Assembly: GCA_900049755.1 (NCBI GenBank)
Contig: LT160593.1
Location: 1,274,334 to 1,338,333 of the forward strand
Direction: 5' to 3'
Length of the DNA stretch: 64,000 bases
Source of the DNA: Corynebacterium provencense
Lineage (GTDB): Bacteria > Actinomycetota > Actinomycetes > Mycobacteriales > Mycobacteriaceae
A program made the translations under genes and the position numbers. Below, in pieces: positions 1 through 8,086 of this stretch. Below the pieces are notes generated by a model. The model was not told the DNA's origin, searched no databases, and saw only the letters and a list, made by a program, of their open reading frames with translations. The first letter of the stretch is position 1. Each line of letters opens with the position of its first letter.

Positions 1-354
1 TCCCGCTGGAGAGTACGGGACACCACCGGCACCTCCGCCGCGGTCATCTTACGGTCCGACAATCTGCCGGGCAGGTGGCGCGGTCTGCAGCCACCGCACC
101 GGGGGACACCACCATATTTCCTGCCAGAGACGCTGCCATTCCACTTTCCGCCTCACACATCGTCGAGTTGGCCGCCAATATACCTCACCGAAACTGGACA
201 GGCAGAACCGCAGACCGGCGTGACACCTGACAGATCGCGTCGCCGGACACGATGACGACCGGGGCATCGGAGGGTAGACACGGGGTCAACCGTCCCGCAG
301 GTCTTCCTGCCCGACAACTGGACGGGGACGACCTCACAGGAACAGCTGTACGGA
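1..354. other. No supported gene at the left edge
   Basis: I see no convincing gene in these bases. Short open frames exist on both strands but have no ribosome binding site, no family resemblance and poor codon character. A plus-strand frame running in from the window edge contains a short RSDNL-type stretch that recalls tyrosine phosphatases, but nothing around it continues the match. A weak 5-bp hairpin lies at 297-310, downstream of the broken phosphatase gene on the minus strand, and has no T tract. Confidence 0.4.
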
Positions 355-678
355 TCAGCCTTCCACCAGTTTCCCACGAAGATCGTTCAGCTCACTGTCG
401 GAAAGCCCCAACCCGTCGGTGATGTAGGAGTCAAATGAACCGTATTTCTCGTTGACCTCGTCCAGACCCGCCTGGAGATATGAACTCTGGACCCCCAGCA
501 GTGGCTTCATGGTGTCGGCCGCAGTCTGACCGTTCTTCTCCACCATGGCGTCATAGTATTTCCCTATACGGTCCTTCGTATAGTCATTGGTGAGAAGGTA
601 GTTGTTCATCACGTCACTGTCCGATACACCGGCAGCTTTCAGCAGTACTGCCGAAATCCATCCCGTGCGGTCTTTACC
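355..678 (-). pseudogene. Tyrosine phosphatase, 3' part (cut by IS)
   Basis: This is the carboxy-terminal part of the phosphatase gene whose first part lies at 2134-2741. Read on the minus strand it resumes the catalytic loop with K-D-R-T-G-W directly next to the insertion sequence and runs to a TGA at 355-357, ending KLVEG. Removing the insertion sequence and one 8-bp duplicate joins the halves in frame into 307 codons. This part holds the loop arginine and the helical tail of the fold. It has no start signal of its own and is probably not translated. Confidence 0.85.
671..678. repeat. 8-bp target site duplication, left copy
   Basis: TCTTTACC borders the left end of the insertion sequence and is repeated at 2134-2141. 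An 8-bp duplication is typical of ISL3-family transposition. On the minus strand it covers the Gly-Lys codons of the phosphatase P-loop. Confidence 0.95.
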
Positions 679-701
679 GGCTCTTCGCGGTTCGGAGTGC
701 G
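679..701. repeat. Left terminal inverted repeat of the IS
   Basis: The 23-bp end starts GGCTCTTC and closes with GAGTGCG. It pairs with 2111-2133 at 19 of 23 positions. Confidence 0.93.
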
Positions 702-806
702 TAGATAGCTGAAGGGCGGGACGCGGGGTGGTACAACATACAGAGGCCCTGGCCGGTACAAGATGAGAGTTGCGAAGCTTCCATCTGACCGAACCAGGAC
801 CCTACC

Positions 807-2120
807 GTGCACCCTACTGGCAACCTCGTCGCCGACACCATCTGCCGCACCGCAGAACTCGGTCTGACGATCACCGATGCCGCCGACGCCGGCACCCTCA
901 CCATCATCAACGCCGAGCCGGTGGACGTAGCCGACACCTGCCCGGACTGCGCGATGCCTGGGGTGAAGCGGGACCACATCCGACGTCGACTCGTCGACCT
1001 ACCGGTCGTGGGGTTCCCCACCCGCCTGAACGTCCGGGTACCCCGCTTCACATGCACCAACCCCACCTGCAGCAGGAAGATCTTCCAGACCTCACTGGCC
1101 TGCGCTGACGACGGGGCGAAACTCACCCACCGGGTGACCCGCTGGATCCTCCAACGCCTCGCCATCGACCGTATGAGCGTGGCCGCCACGGCGAAGGCTC
1201 TCGGAATCGGCTGGGAGTTGGTCAATACCGTCGCCGTCACCGCGGCCCGGAGCATGGTCTACGCTGACCCCTCCCACCTGGCTGGGGTCCGGGTCCTCGG
1301 CGTCGATGAGCACGTCTGGAAACACACCCGCCGACCCGGCGAGCCGTCTTCGATGGTCACCGTGCTGGTGGACCTGACCCCGCTGACCGACGGGGCAGGC
1401 CCGGCACGTCTGATCGACATGCGCCCGGGGCGGTCCGCAGACGTCCTGAAAACCTGGCTGGGTGAGCGGGACCCGGACTTCCGGGCCGGGGTGCAGGTCG
1501 TGACGATGGACGGGTTCACCGGCTACGCCACCGCCGTCGACCACTCTCTCCCTGCGGCGCGCAAAGTCATGGACCCGTTCCACGTCGTCCACCTGGCTGC
1601 AGAGAAGCTCAGCGGGTGTCGGCAACGCCTGCAGCGAGAAACCACCGGACGTCGGGGGCAGAAAGACGATCCGCTGTACAAGCACCGCCGGGCGCTGCTG
1701 ACCAGGACCGATTTCCTCACCGACCGGCAGCGCCAGCGCCTGGATCGGCTGTGGGACACCGACGATGACTACGTCGCGTTGCAGGTGACCTGGGAGTTCT
1801 ACCAGGACCTGGTCAGTGCCTATGGTCAGCCGGACAGAGCGCGGGGCAAGAAGTTGATGGGCAGGGTGATCGGCACCCTGCGCAAGGGCCTACCGACGGG
1901 GCTGGAGGAGCTGGCGCAACTCGGCCGGACCCTGTGGCGCCGACGGCACGACATCCTGGCGTACTTCGATATCGGCGCATCCAACGGTCCGGTCGAGGCC
2001 ATCAACGGCAGGCTGGAGCATCTACGCGGCATCGCCCTAGGGTTCAGGAACCTCGACCACTACATCTTGCGGTCGCTGATCCACTCCGGCCAGCTGCAGG
2101 ACCGGATCAACGCACTCTAA
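807..2120 (+). CDS. ISL3-family transposase
   Basis: This 437-residue DDE transposase catalyses movement of the surrounding element. A GTG start is used. Residues 45-88 hold a C-x2-C ... C-x4-C zinc finger of the kind that precedes the ISL3 catalytic domain (CPDC at 45-48, CTNPTC at 83-88). A helix-turn-helix-like stretch follows near 120-145. The catalytic triad can be read as D167 (in LGVDEHVWK), D235 (in VTMDGFTGY) and E397 (in NGPVEAINGRLE). The length equals that of IS31831-type transposases and the frame is unbroken. The stop overlaps the right inverted repeat. Confidence 0.95.
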   Translation: MHPTGNLVADTICRTAELGLTITDAADAGTLTIINAEPVDVADTCPDCAMPGVKRDHIRRRLVDLPVVGFPTRLNVRVPRFTCTNPTCSRKIFQTSLACADDGAKLTHRVTRWILQRLAIDRMSVAATAKALGIGWELVNTVAVTAARSMVYADPSHLAGVRVLGVDEHVWKHTRRPGEPSSMVTVLVDLTPLTDGAGPARLIDMRPGRSADVLKTWLGERDPDFRAGVQVVTMDGFTGYATAVDHSLPAARKVMDPFHVVHLAAEKLSGCRQRLQRETTGRRGQKDDPLYKHRRALLTRTDFLTDRQRQRLDRLWDTDDDYVALQVTWEFYQDLVSAYGQPDRARGKKLMGRVIGTLRKGLPTGLEELAQLGRTLWRRRHDILAYFDIGASNGPVEAINGRLEHLRGIALGFRNLDHYILRSLIHSGQLQDRINAL

Positions 2121-2133
2121 ATCGAGAAGAGCC
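2111..2133. repeat. Right terminal inverted repeat of the IS
   Basis: This 23-bp end is the imperfect complement of 679-701 and contains the transposase stop codon at 2118-2120. Confidence 0.93.
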
Positions 2134-2141
2134 TCTTTACC
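2134..2141. repeat. 8-bp target site duplication, right copy
   Basis: TCTTTACC, identical to 671-678, marks the insertion site of the ISL3 element. Confidence 0.95.
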
Positions 2142-2741
2142 TGCACTGCAGTGCACGATCACCGACCCGGATGAATCGATCACGTCGCGCAGTGTCGCCG
2201 CAATCTGCTTGCGCAGACCGGAATCCGTGACCATTGATCTTTCAGTGTCCTCCATCATTCTTGTCGCACTTTCAGGGGTGGTCGATGCCGATACCGAGGG
2301 GTCGGTGGACTCGGTACCGAGAATGTTTCTGTTGATCCATTTGGCCCCGGGCACCGTCACGTCAGGCGATTCACGAATCTCGGAAGGAGTACGCAGGTCG
2401 ATGATGGTGGATATATTCAGTGACTCTACAGTCTTCAGGTCTTTTTCGGACAAGGTGAGTACATTCGAACGGTAGACTACGCCCCGGGAAATATGTCGGC
2501 CATCCGCAGTTTCGTAACCGTCACCGTCACCTGCCACATCTCGGAAATTATCAGCAGATTCTAGCCTGGGAGTTACCTGTACCGCATCGCGAATCTCTGT
2601 TACATCGGTTGATTTTGATTCTTCAGAGCTTGCCGCGGTGGTGGCAGCATGGGAATCATGGTTTTCAGAGCAGGCAGTTGTCGACAGAATAATCACTGAA
2701 GCAAGTGCAACTGTTCCGAGCGTGTACTTTTTCTCAATCAC
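2134..2741 (-). pseudogene. Tyrosine phosphatase, 5' part (cut by IS)
   Basis: This is the first 202 codons of a secreted tyrosine/serine protein phosphatase of the Y_phosphatase3 type, now interrupted. A GTG start at 2741 gives a signal sequence with a possible lipobox ending at C24. NFRDVAG, RGVVYRSN and IIDLRTPSE motifs follow. The P-loop begins VHCSAGK with nucleophile C198, and the insertion sequence lies right after the lysine. The remainder of the loop (DRTG) continues at 670 and below. As it stands the frame runs into the element and lacks the essential arginine. The gene is richer in A and T than its neighbours, which suggests foreign origin. Confidence 0.88.
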
Positions 2742-2768
2742 GAACTTACCCCGTATCCGGATAAAATG

Positions 2769-2799
2769 GACAGTGTTCATCCGCCGGATGAACATTGTC
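2769..2799. promoter_or_regulatory. 31-bp inverted repeat, terminator or operator
   Basis: Two 15-bp arms, centred on one C at 2784, pair perfectly except for one G-T. The core arms are TGTTCATCCG and CGGATGAACA. The repeat lies between the ATP-grasp stop (2858) and the phosphatase start (2741), both on the minus strand. On that strand it is followed by CATTTTAT, so it could terminate the ATP-grasp transcript. Its symmetry and a direct repeat CCGTATCCGG on either side (2751-2760, 2809-2818) also suit an operator for the phosphatase. Confidence 0.55.
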
Positions 2800-2857
2800 A
2801 GTACACGGCCGTATCCGGGAACTCTCCGTTTCCCGGCCCCGCCGAGCCGACCTGCAC

Positions 2858-3988
2858 TCAGGCGGGTACGGGTAGACCGGCATGGCGGGCCAGGACCTTG
2901 CGCACCGCCTCGGCGGCGACCTTCTCCTGGATCCCCATGTCCAGCTCGGATGTGAATCCGACACAGGAGCAGTTGATCTCGCCGAGCACATAACTGTCAG
3001 ATCCGTCGTCGGCGGTGTCCAGCATGAAGTCAGCCGACCACAGCAGGGGGACGTCACCGTGTCCGCTTCCCCCCGCGCCCAGCCGCTCCGCGATGAAAGG
3101 CATCGCTTCTCCGAACATTCCGACCAGTTCAGGCCATTCTCCGGGTGAGCCGTAGGTGTACCGGGCACCTGAGAACAGGGTCGCCGAGAAGTTCTCCCCG
3201 CCCTCAGCAGGCTTCTTGTGGACGACGAACACCGGTTCATCGCCGACCATGAGTATCCTGATCTCCCCCTCGACAATCCTCGGCATGAAGCGCATGTCGA
3301 CGATCATCCCGTTGTCGCCGTGGATGTAGCTGTCGCAGAACCGCATGAACTCGTCGAGCCGTCTGATCTCGGTATGGTTGTCCGCAGCTTCAGTACACCG
3401 CAGCACAGTGTCCGCGGGCAGCGCGGTACCCGGGCGGGACGCCGCCGCCACCTCGTCATCGTCGACCCTGACCCGCCAGATTCCCGAGCCTGCGGAACCC
3501 CGGTTCTGCTTGAGCACACGCTCACCGAAGGACAGGGAAGTCGGGAAGGTCCGGTGGAAGGTGTCGGTGTCGTAGTACGCGGCCGTGTCCGGTGGAACCA
3601 GCGGCGTGCCGACAAGCCGGACCAGGGCGTCTTTCGCGCCGAAGGCGAGCATGTCCTGCGGGGTGGGCATACCCACGAGGCCGGCACCGGAGAGTCGCCC
3701 GAGCAGACGGAGATAGCCGGCTTCCCCGCCCGGAACAGTCCCCGGGTTCACCCGCGAAATATAGGCGTCGAAACTCCCGGAGACATGGGCGAACAGCTCC
3801 TCCTCCCATTCGGGACGGTAGTAGATGACCTCGCATCTCCATCCGAGGTCCCGGATCGACTGCACTATCGGCATCGTGTCTCTGCGGTGTCCGGTGAAGT
3901 CCTTGTCTCCCCCGCCCTCGGTCTCGAACACGGCGATGGCTCTGCGCAGTCGCGCACCGGCACGGTCATCCTGAATCACAGTGGTCAT
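2858..3988 (-). CDS. ATP-grasp protein, Cj0069-like
   Basis: This 376-residue cytoplasmic protein looks like an ATP-grasp ligase of unknown substrate. The start MTTVIQDD is chosen because AGGAG lies about 8 nt upstream; an earlier in-frame start would add 28 poor residues. The opening IAVFETEGGGDKDFTGHRRD and the later ATP-grasp-style stretches (VLKQNRGSAGSGIWRV, where a lysine and glycine-rich loop would bind ATP, and LGEINCSCVGF near the end, with the metal-binding E and N) recall the Cj0069 family of conserved proteins. It has no signal peptide. The gene stands alone, divergent from the ABC transporter operon. The family assignment is from memory of the motifs; the function is unknown. Confidence 0.7.
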   Translation of the reverse strand: MTTVIQDDRAGARLRRAIAVFETEGGGDKDFTGHRRDTMPIVQSIRDLGWRCEVIYYRPEWEEELFAHVSGSFDAYISRVNPGTVPGGEAGYLRLLGRLSGAGLVGMPTPQDMLAFGAKDALVRLVGTPLVPPDTAAYYDTDTFHRTFPTSLSFGERVLKQNRGSAGSGIWRVRVDDDEVAAASRPGTALPADTVLRCTEAADNHTEIRRLDEFMRFCDSYIHGDNGMIVDMRFMPRIVEGEIRILMVGDEPVFVVHKKPAEGGENFSATLFSGARYTYGSPGEWPELVGMFGEAMPFIAERLGAGGSGHGDVPLLWSADFMLDTADDGSDSYVLGEINCSCVGFTSELDMGIQEKVAAEAVRKVLARHAGLPVPA

Positions 3989-4310
3989 GGGGCTCACTCC
4001 TGACTTGTACGTGACTGTCTGTTCCGGGCGCCACGCCAGAGCTGCAGTAGTGCCACAGCAGTGCCGCAGCATTGCCGCAACGGTCGGGGCCCGGTGATGC
4101 GGAAGCTACGGGATGAAGGAAACACCGGGCCGACGCCCACATGAGGTCCCGGTGAATGCCACACACATGTTTCACAGCGGTTCCGCCCCTGCACCGGCCA
4201 TGCGTTCACCCGGGCACAACCGGGCCGTGGTGTGACAGACAGGTAACTTCCCGTCCCCGTTGCGCGTGCACCCGTCCGGGCCGCATACGGCGTCCCCTAA
4301 GATCTTCCCC
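3989..4310. other. Divergent intergenic region
   Basis: No gene is visible between the ATP-grasp start and the ABC lipoprotein start. It holds the AGGAG site for the minus-strand gene, short imperfect repeats around GCAGTGCCGC at about 4038-4082, and a -10 box for the plus-strand operon at 4298-4303. Confidence 0.5.
4298..4303 (+). promoter_or_regulatory. -10 box of ABC operon (leaderless)
   Basis: TAAGAT ends 7 nt before the ATG at 4311 and no Shine-Dalgarno sequence is present, so the transcript probably starts at the start codon. Confidence 0.6.
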
Positions 4311-5348
4311 ATGACATCCCCCACCCACCCTCCGAGAAGTCCGGCGGGGCGGAGGAGCGGCCGGCCAGTCCGGGCGGTCTTCGCCGCTGTCGTCGCTGTG
4401 GCGTCCGCGGTGGGGCTCACCGCCTGCGTGACAAACACGGAATCGGCGAATCCTGAAGGCTGGGTCTCCACCCTGCCCGCACCGGACCCCGCCCTCCGAG
4501 AGCTCCTCCCCGCCGGGTACCGGAACGGCGGCACCCTCACCGCAGGCACGAACCCCACGTTCCCGCCCAACCAGTTCAAGGCACCTGACGGCCGGATCAT
4601 CGGCTTCGAGGTCGACCTCGTCAACGCCACCGCAGCCCTGCTCGGGCTGAAGGTGGAGTTCCGCCAGCAGGACTTCAACCTCATCCTCCCCTCGATCGAC
4701 GGGGGTACCGTCGACATCGGCGCCTCCGGATTCTCGGACACCGAGGAACGGCAGAAGAGCTACGATTTCGTGGACTTCTACACCTCCGGCATTTCCTGGG
4801 CCACCACCCCCGGCAGGGAGGTTGACCCTCAGAACGCGTGCGGACTCACCGTGGCCGTGCAGAAAGGGACCTACTCCGACACCGATGACGTCCAGGTCAA
4901 GGCCGACGAATGTGCGGCCGCGGGAAAACCTGCACTGACCAAACTCGTCTACGAGTCCGCGAATGCGGCGTCCACCGCCACGGCGCTGGGACGGGCGGAC
5001 GCCATGAGCTCCGACTCCGCCGTCACGGACTACGCCATCGGACGGTCGAAAGGGAAACTTGTCCCCGCCGGGGACGCCTTCGACACCACCCCGTTCGGAT
5101 GGGCCTTCGGCAAGGGCTCGGACCTCGTCCCGGCCTTCGCCGCCGCACTCCAGAAACTCATAGACTCGGGCGAATACCGGAGGATCCTCACTCCGTGGGG
5201 GCTGACCGACGGCATGATCCAGACTGTCACGGTGAACACAGCTCCTCCGGAACGGTCCGCGGAAACCACGCCGACGCTCGGGGACGACGACAGCAGCACC
5301 GGGAACACCTCCGGCGCCGGACCGACGACCGACAGTGAAGACCAGTGA
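4311..5348 (+). CDS. Polar amino acid ABC transporter, binding lipoprotein
   Basis: This 345-residue lipoprotein is the extracellular solute receptor of an amino acid importer (SBP_bac_3 family). A basic amino terminus and hydrophobic stretch lead to the lipobox VGLTAC with C39 as the lipidation site. The binding domain follows, with the typical opening GGTLTAGTNPTFPPNQF and a second-lobe motif, VAVQKGTYSD. A low-complexity Thr/Ser/Gly tail ends the protein. The start is set by a leaderless promoter; an upstream in-frame GTG at 4260 is less likely. It is the first gene of a three-gene operon with permease and ATPase. The exact amino acid cannot be read from the sequence. Confidence 0.92.
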   Translation: MTSPTHPPRSPAGRRSGRPVRAVFAAVVAVASAVGLTACVTNTESANPEGWVSTLPAPDPALRELLPAGYRNGGTLTAGTNPTFPPNQFKAPDGRIIGFEVDLVNATAALLGLKVEFRQQDFNLILPSIDGGTVDIGASGFSDTEERQKSYDFVDFYTSGISWATTPGREVDPQNACGLTVAVQKGTYSDTDDVQVKADECAAAGKPALTKLVYESANAASTATALGRADAMSSDSAVTDYAIGRSKGKLVPAGDAFDTTPFGWAFGKGSDLVPAFAAALQKLIDSGEYRRILTPWGLTDGMIQTVTVNTAPPERSAETTPTLGDDDSSTGNTSGAGPTTDSEDQ

Positions 5349-5415
5349 ATGACCGTGAACGCCGGTGCACTCCGGGCAGAGCCGGTGCACCTCCCGCGAA
5401 CAAGGAGACTGACCA

Positions 5416-6387
5416 GTGACCACCCCTGAAACCACCGCCGCCGGAACCCGGCCGGTCGACAACGACGTCGTTCCTCTGAAACATCCGGGACGGATCGTCG
5501 CCGCAGTCATCCTGCTGGCGCTCGCGGCCTGGTTCGTCATCGGTGCCCTGACGAACAGTGCCTACGGCTGGTCCACCTACCTGAAGTACCTGCTCGACAA
5601 GAGGATCGCGGAAGCCGCCCTGCACACGGTCGCACTGACCGTGCTCGCCATGGCCATCGGAATCGTTCTCGGGGCGGTGATGGCGGTCCTGAGGATGTCG
5701 CCCAACCCGGTGATGAGGGGATTCTCATGGTTCTACCTGTGGATATTCCGCGGGACACCGGTGTACGTCCAGCTGGTGTTCTGGGGACTCCTCGGAGCGA
5801 TCTACAAGACGATCAACGTCGGTTTCGCCGAGATTGACCTGACGGACGCCCTGAAGAACTTCTTCGTCCTCGCCTTCGTGGGACTGGGTCTCAACGAGTC
5901 CGCATACATGGCAGAGATCGTCAGGGCAGGACTGCAGTCGGTTCCCGAAGGACAGACCGAGGCGTCCAAGGCCCTGGGCATGACGTGGTGGCAGACCATG
6001 CGCCGGACCGTCCTGCCCCAGGCGATGCGCATCATCATCCCCCCGACCGGCAATGAACTGATCAGCATGCTCAAGACCACTTCCCTGGTCATCGCGGTCC
6101 CCTACGCGGGCGAGATCTACGGCCGTTCCACAGACATCGCCTACGCGATGTTCGAACCGGTTCCGATGCTGCTGGTCGCTGCGACGTGGTACCTGGTGAT
6201 CACCTCGGTGCTCATGGTCGGACAGCACTACCTGGAGAAGTACTACTCCCGGGGTTCCTCCCGGACCCTGACGAGCCGACAGCTGGCCGCCGTGACGGAC
6301 GCCGAGGGGGTGCCTCCGGCGAATGTGAAGGTCGTGGGCCCCGGCACTCCCGGCACCACTGACATCGACAACAAGGAGAACCGCTGA
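5416..6387 (+). CDS. Amino acid ABC transporter permease
   Basis: This 323-residue membrane protein forms the channel of the polar amino acid importer (HisM/GlnP type). The GTG start has AGGAG about 8 nt upstream. Hydrophobic segments lie near residues 20-45, 70-95, 105-130, 155-175 and 250-270. The cytoplasmic EAA loop that contacts the ATPase reads [20 protein letters not shown] and is complete. Only one permease gene is present, so the transporter probably uses a homodimer. The stop codon overlaps the ATPase start by one base. Confidence 0.93.
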   Translation: MTTPETTAAGTRPVDNDVVPLKHPGRIVAAVILLALAAWFVIGALTNSAYGWSTYLKYLLDKRIAEAALHTVALTVLAMAIGIVLGAVMAVLRMSPNPVMRGFSWFYLWIFRGTPVYVQLVFWGLLGAIYKTINVGFAEIDLTDALKNFFVLAFVGLGLNESAYMAEIVRAGLQSVPEGQTEASKALGMTWWQTMRRTVLPQAMRIIIPPTGNELISMLKTTSLVIAVPYAGEIYGRSTDIAYAMFEPVPMLLVAATWYLVITSVLMVGQHYLEKYYSRGSSRTLTSRQLAAVTDAEGVPPANVKVVGPGTPGTTDIDNKENR

Positions 6388-7166
6388 TGACCTCCGGAGA
6401 CACACCGACGATGATCTCCTTCCGCAACGTGTGGAAGCGCTACGGCTCCCTCGACGTGCTCCGCGGGATCGACCTGGACGTCCCGACCGGCTCGGTCACC
6501 TGCCTCATCGGCCCTTCAGGCGGTGGAAAGTCCACCCTGCTTCGCTGCGTCAACCATCTCGAGAAGATCGACGCCGGCCGGATCGAGGTCGCAGGTGAAC
6601 TCATCGGATACCGGGAGAAGGACGGCAGACTCCACGAGATCTCGGAGCGGGAGGCTGCCCGCCAGCGTGCCGATGTCGGCATGGTCTTCCAGCAGTTCAA
6701 CCTGTTCCCCCACCGGACGGTCCTCGGCAACATCATCGAGGCCCCGGTGAAAGTCAAGGGTGAGTCCCGGGAGCAGGCCGAGGCCACCGCCCGTGACCTG
6801 CTGGACCAGGTGGGTCTGGCGGACAAGGCCGACGCCTGGCCGGTGCAGCTGTCAGGCGGTCAGCAGCAGCGGGTCGCCATCGCACGGGCTCTGGCGATGA
6901 AGCCGAAGCTGATGCTCTTCGACGAGCCGACCTCCGCACTGGATCCGGAACTGGTCGGCGAAGTACTCAGCGTGATGCGCCGGTTGGCCGATGAGGGGAT
7001 GACGATGCTGGTCGTCACACATGAGATGGGTTTCGCACGTGAGGTAGCGGACCAGGTGGCGTTCATGGCCGACGGCCGGATCGTGGAACAGGGCCCGGGC
7101 AGGGAACTCATCTCCTCCCCGAAGGAGGAGCGCACCCGCACCTTCCTGTCCAGCATTCTGGACTGA
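6387..7166 (+). CDS. Amino acid ABC transporter ATPase
   Basis: This 259-residue cytoplasmic ATPase drives the amino acid importer (HisP/GlnQ family). Walker A is GPSGGGKST (42-50), the Q-loop [10 protein letters not shown] is at 101-110, the signature LSGGQQQR is at 155-162, Walker B with the catalytic glutamate is LMLFDEP (175-181), and the switch histidine is H212. The ATG overlaps the permease TGA and has AAGGAG 9 nt upstream, so translation is probably coupled. All nucleotide-binding motifs are intact and the length is normal for the family. Confidence 0.96.
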   Translation: MTSGDTPTMISFRNVWKRYGSLDVLRGIDLDVPTGSVTCLIGPSGGGKSTLLRCVNHLEKIDAGRIEVAGELIGYREKDGRLHEISEREAARQRADVGMVFQQFNLFPHRTVLGNIIEAPVKVKGESREQAEATARDLLDQVGLADKADAWPVQLSGGQQQRVAIARALAMKPKLMLFDEPTSALDPELVGEVLSVMRRLADEGMTMLVVTHEMGFAREVADQVAFMADGRIVEQGPGRELISSPKEERTRTFLSSILD

Positions 7167-7208
7167 CGGGCCCCGCCCGGAGCTCAACGGGGGCTCAATG
7201 GGGGCTCA

Positions 7209-7225
7209 CCCGGGTTTCACCCGGG
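7209..7225. terminator. Hairpin after the ABC operon
   Basis: CCCGGGT, a TTC loop and ACCCGGG form a perfect 7-bp GC stem between two convergent genes. There is no T tract, which is common for actinobacterial terminators. It may serve both strands. Confidence 0.5.
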
Positions 7226-7228
7226 GCG

Positions 7229-7256
7229 GGGTTCCGGGGGCAGGGTTCCGGGGGCA
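7229..7256. repeat. 14-bp tandem repeat, two copies
   Basis: The unit GGGTTCCGGGGGCA occurs twice back to back in the convergent intergenic region. Just upstream (about 7186-7208) GGGGGCTCA also recurs. No function is evident. Confidence 0.7.
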
Positions 7257-7262
7257 GGGTCC

Positions 7263-7457
7263 TCAGTTGCCGAACAGTCGTGAGAGGAAACTGCCGCCGG
7301 ACTTCCGCGCCGCCTCTGCTGCTGCGGTTTCTTCTCCGGTATGGCTGCCGTCACACCACTGGCCGGCCGGCACTGTGGCCTTCACCGCCGCAATGTGCTG
7401 GCCGCACCCGGCCCAGGTGGTCTTGCCGCAGACCCGGCACTTCACTGCACGACACAT
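7263..7457 (-). CDS. Small Cys-rich, probably metal-binding protein
   Basis: This 64-residue protein is uncharacterised. The start is fixed by AGGAG 7 nt upstream. It contains C2, C7, C10, C18 and C35 with H21 and H39, in the order CRVCGK, AGCGQH, QWCDGSH, which suggests a zinc-ribbon-like or other metal site. A short basic tail, SFLSRLFGN, ends it. Similar small proteins are common in actinobacteria as conserved hypotheticals. Two palindromes of CsoR-operator type lie 26-43 and 57-72 nt upstream of the start, so I infer induction by copper or a related signal. The link to metal is inference; the cysteines and palindromes are plain in the sequence. Confidence 0.8.
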   Translation of the reverse strand: MCRAVKCRVCGKTTWAGCGQHIAAVKATVPAGQWCDGSHTGEETAAAEAARKSGGSFLSRLFGN

Positions 7458-7482
7458 GTTCACTCCTGTTCGGTAAACCTCC

Positions 7483-7500
7483 GATACCCTCCGGGGTATC
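7483..7500. promoter_or_regulatory. CsoR-like palindrome, proximal
   Basis: GATACCC-TCCG-GGGTATC is a perfect 7-bp inverted repeat. The TACCC...GGGTA pattern matches the general form of copper-sensor CsoR operators. It lies 26 nt upstream of the small Cys-rich gene. Confidence 0.55.
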
Positions 7501-7513
7501 TTCGCCCCTGACG

Positions 7514-7529
7514 ATACCCCATGGGGTAT
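7514..7529. promoter_or_regulatory. CsoR-like palindrome, distal
   Basis: ATACCCCATGGGGTAT is a perfect 16-bp palindrome. Its centre is 30 bp from the centre of the first, about three helical turns, so both face the same side of the DNA. A TTGCGC just upstream on the minus strand may be a -35 box. Confidence 0.55.
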
Positions 7530-7636
7530 GCAGACGCGCAAAAATAGCCCCGGACGATCCGACCACACCGTCCACAGGGACGGAAACGGCCGGATAACGC
7601 CCGGGGCAGACGTTCCCGAGATTCCTGCGCTGTCCC

Positions 7637-8014
7637 TTACGGACGCACGTCGACGTGCCAGGGCACCCGGGGCCTGCCCGGATCATCCAGGATCTGCTGG
7701 AAGAGCTGCTCCGCCGGCTGCTTCTCCCTTTCGGTGAGCACCTCTGACAGACGCATGGACAACCCGCTGATGCTGCCCTCGTACTTCTGCACGTCAAAGA
7801 CGAACGCCGCGGGCTCCGGAGCCTCGGACGTGAGGTCGAGGAACCCGTAGTCCCTCCACACCCCTTCCAGACTGGGGTCGGCGGCGACATCGGTCCGGAC
7901 CTCCAGGTCCGCGGTGAGCACGTCGGCGTTGGCGGCGAGCAGACGGCGGAACTCCTCGCCGATCTCCGAACGTTGTTCCGGGGTGGACAGGACGCTGAAC
8001 ACGATCTTTGGCAT
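7637..8014 (-). CDS. Conserved hypothetical protein, 125 aa
   Basis: I do not recognise the family of this 125-residue soluble protein. It begins MPKIVFSVLSTPEQRSEIGE, is rich in acidic residues, has no signal peptide or membrane segment, and ends PWHVDVRP. The ATG start at 8014 is chosen as the first good methionine; no clear Shine-Dalgarno sequence is present. It is divergent from the DUF4921 gene, and the 72 bp between them hold a duplicated 13-bp sequence. The even third-position G+C bias supports a real gene. Confidence 0.65.
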   Translation of the reverse strand: MPKIVFSVLSTPEQRSEIGEEFRRLLAANADVLTADLEVRTDVAADPSLEGVWRDYGFLDLTSEAPEPAAFVFDVQKYEGSISGLSMRLSEVLTEREKQPAEQLFQQILDDPGRPRVPWHVDVRP

Positions 8015-8041
8015 GCGGTCCAGTAAAGCACCGGTTGTTAC

Positions 8042-8073
8042 ACACATCCAGGGGCAGCTGACACATCCAGGGG
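8042..8073. repeat. 13-bp direct repeat in divergent promoter region
   Basis: ACACATCCAGGGG occurs at 8042-8054 and 8061-8073, 19 bp apart, between two divergent genes and just upstream of the plus-strand -10 box. It could be a tandem operator. Confidence 0.6.
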
Positions 8074-8074
8074 T

Positions 8075-8080
8075 TACCCT
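8075..8080 (+). promoter_or_regulatory. -10 box, leaderless start at 8087
   Basis: TACCCT ends 6 nt before the GTG at 8087. There is no Shine-Dalgarno sequence, so a leaderless transcript is likely. Confidence 0.5.
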
Positions 8081-8086
8081 TGACGT

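Larger units (their letters stand above)
679..2133 (+). mobile_element. Complete ISL3-family insertion sequence
   Basis: The element is 1455 bp long with imperfect 23-bp terminal inverted repeats (19 of 23 positions match) beginning GGCTCTTC, the usual ISL3 terminus. It is flanked by an exact 8-bp direct repeat, TCTTTACC. It carries a single transposase gene whose stop codon lies inside the right inverted repeat. Size, ends and duplication length resemble the IS31831/IS1207/IS13869 group of corynebacteria. Both ends and the transposase frame are intact, so the element could be active. It inserted into the catalytic loop of a tyrosine phosphatase gene. Confidence 0.96.

Noticed and set aside
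1-90. A plus-strand frame with RSDNLPG resembling a tyrosine phosphatase segment
   Set aside because: Only about ten residues match, the flanks do not continue the family, and the frame runs off the window edge.
4038-4082. Repeated GCAGTGCCGC-like words suggesting a CRISPR or satellite
   Set aside because: Units are short, unequal and only about three; no spacers or cas genes are present.
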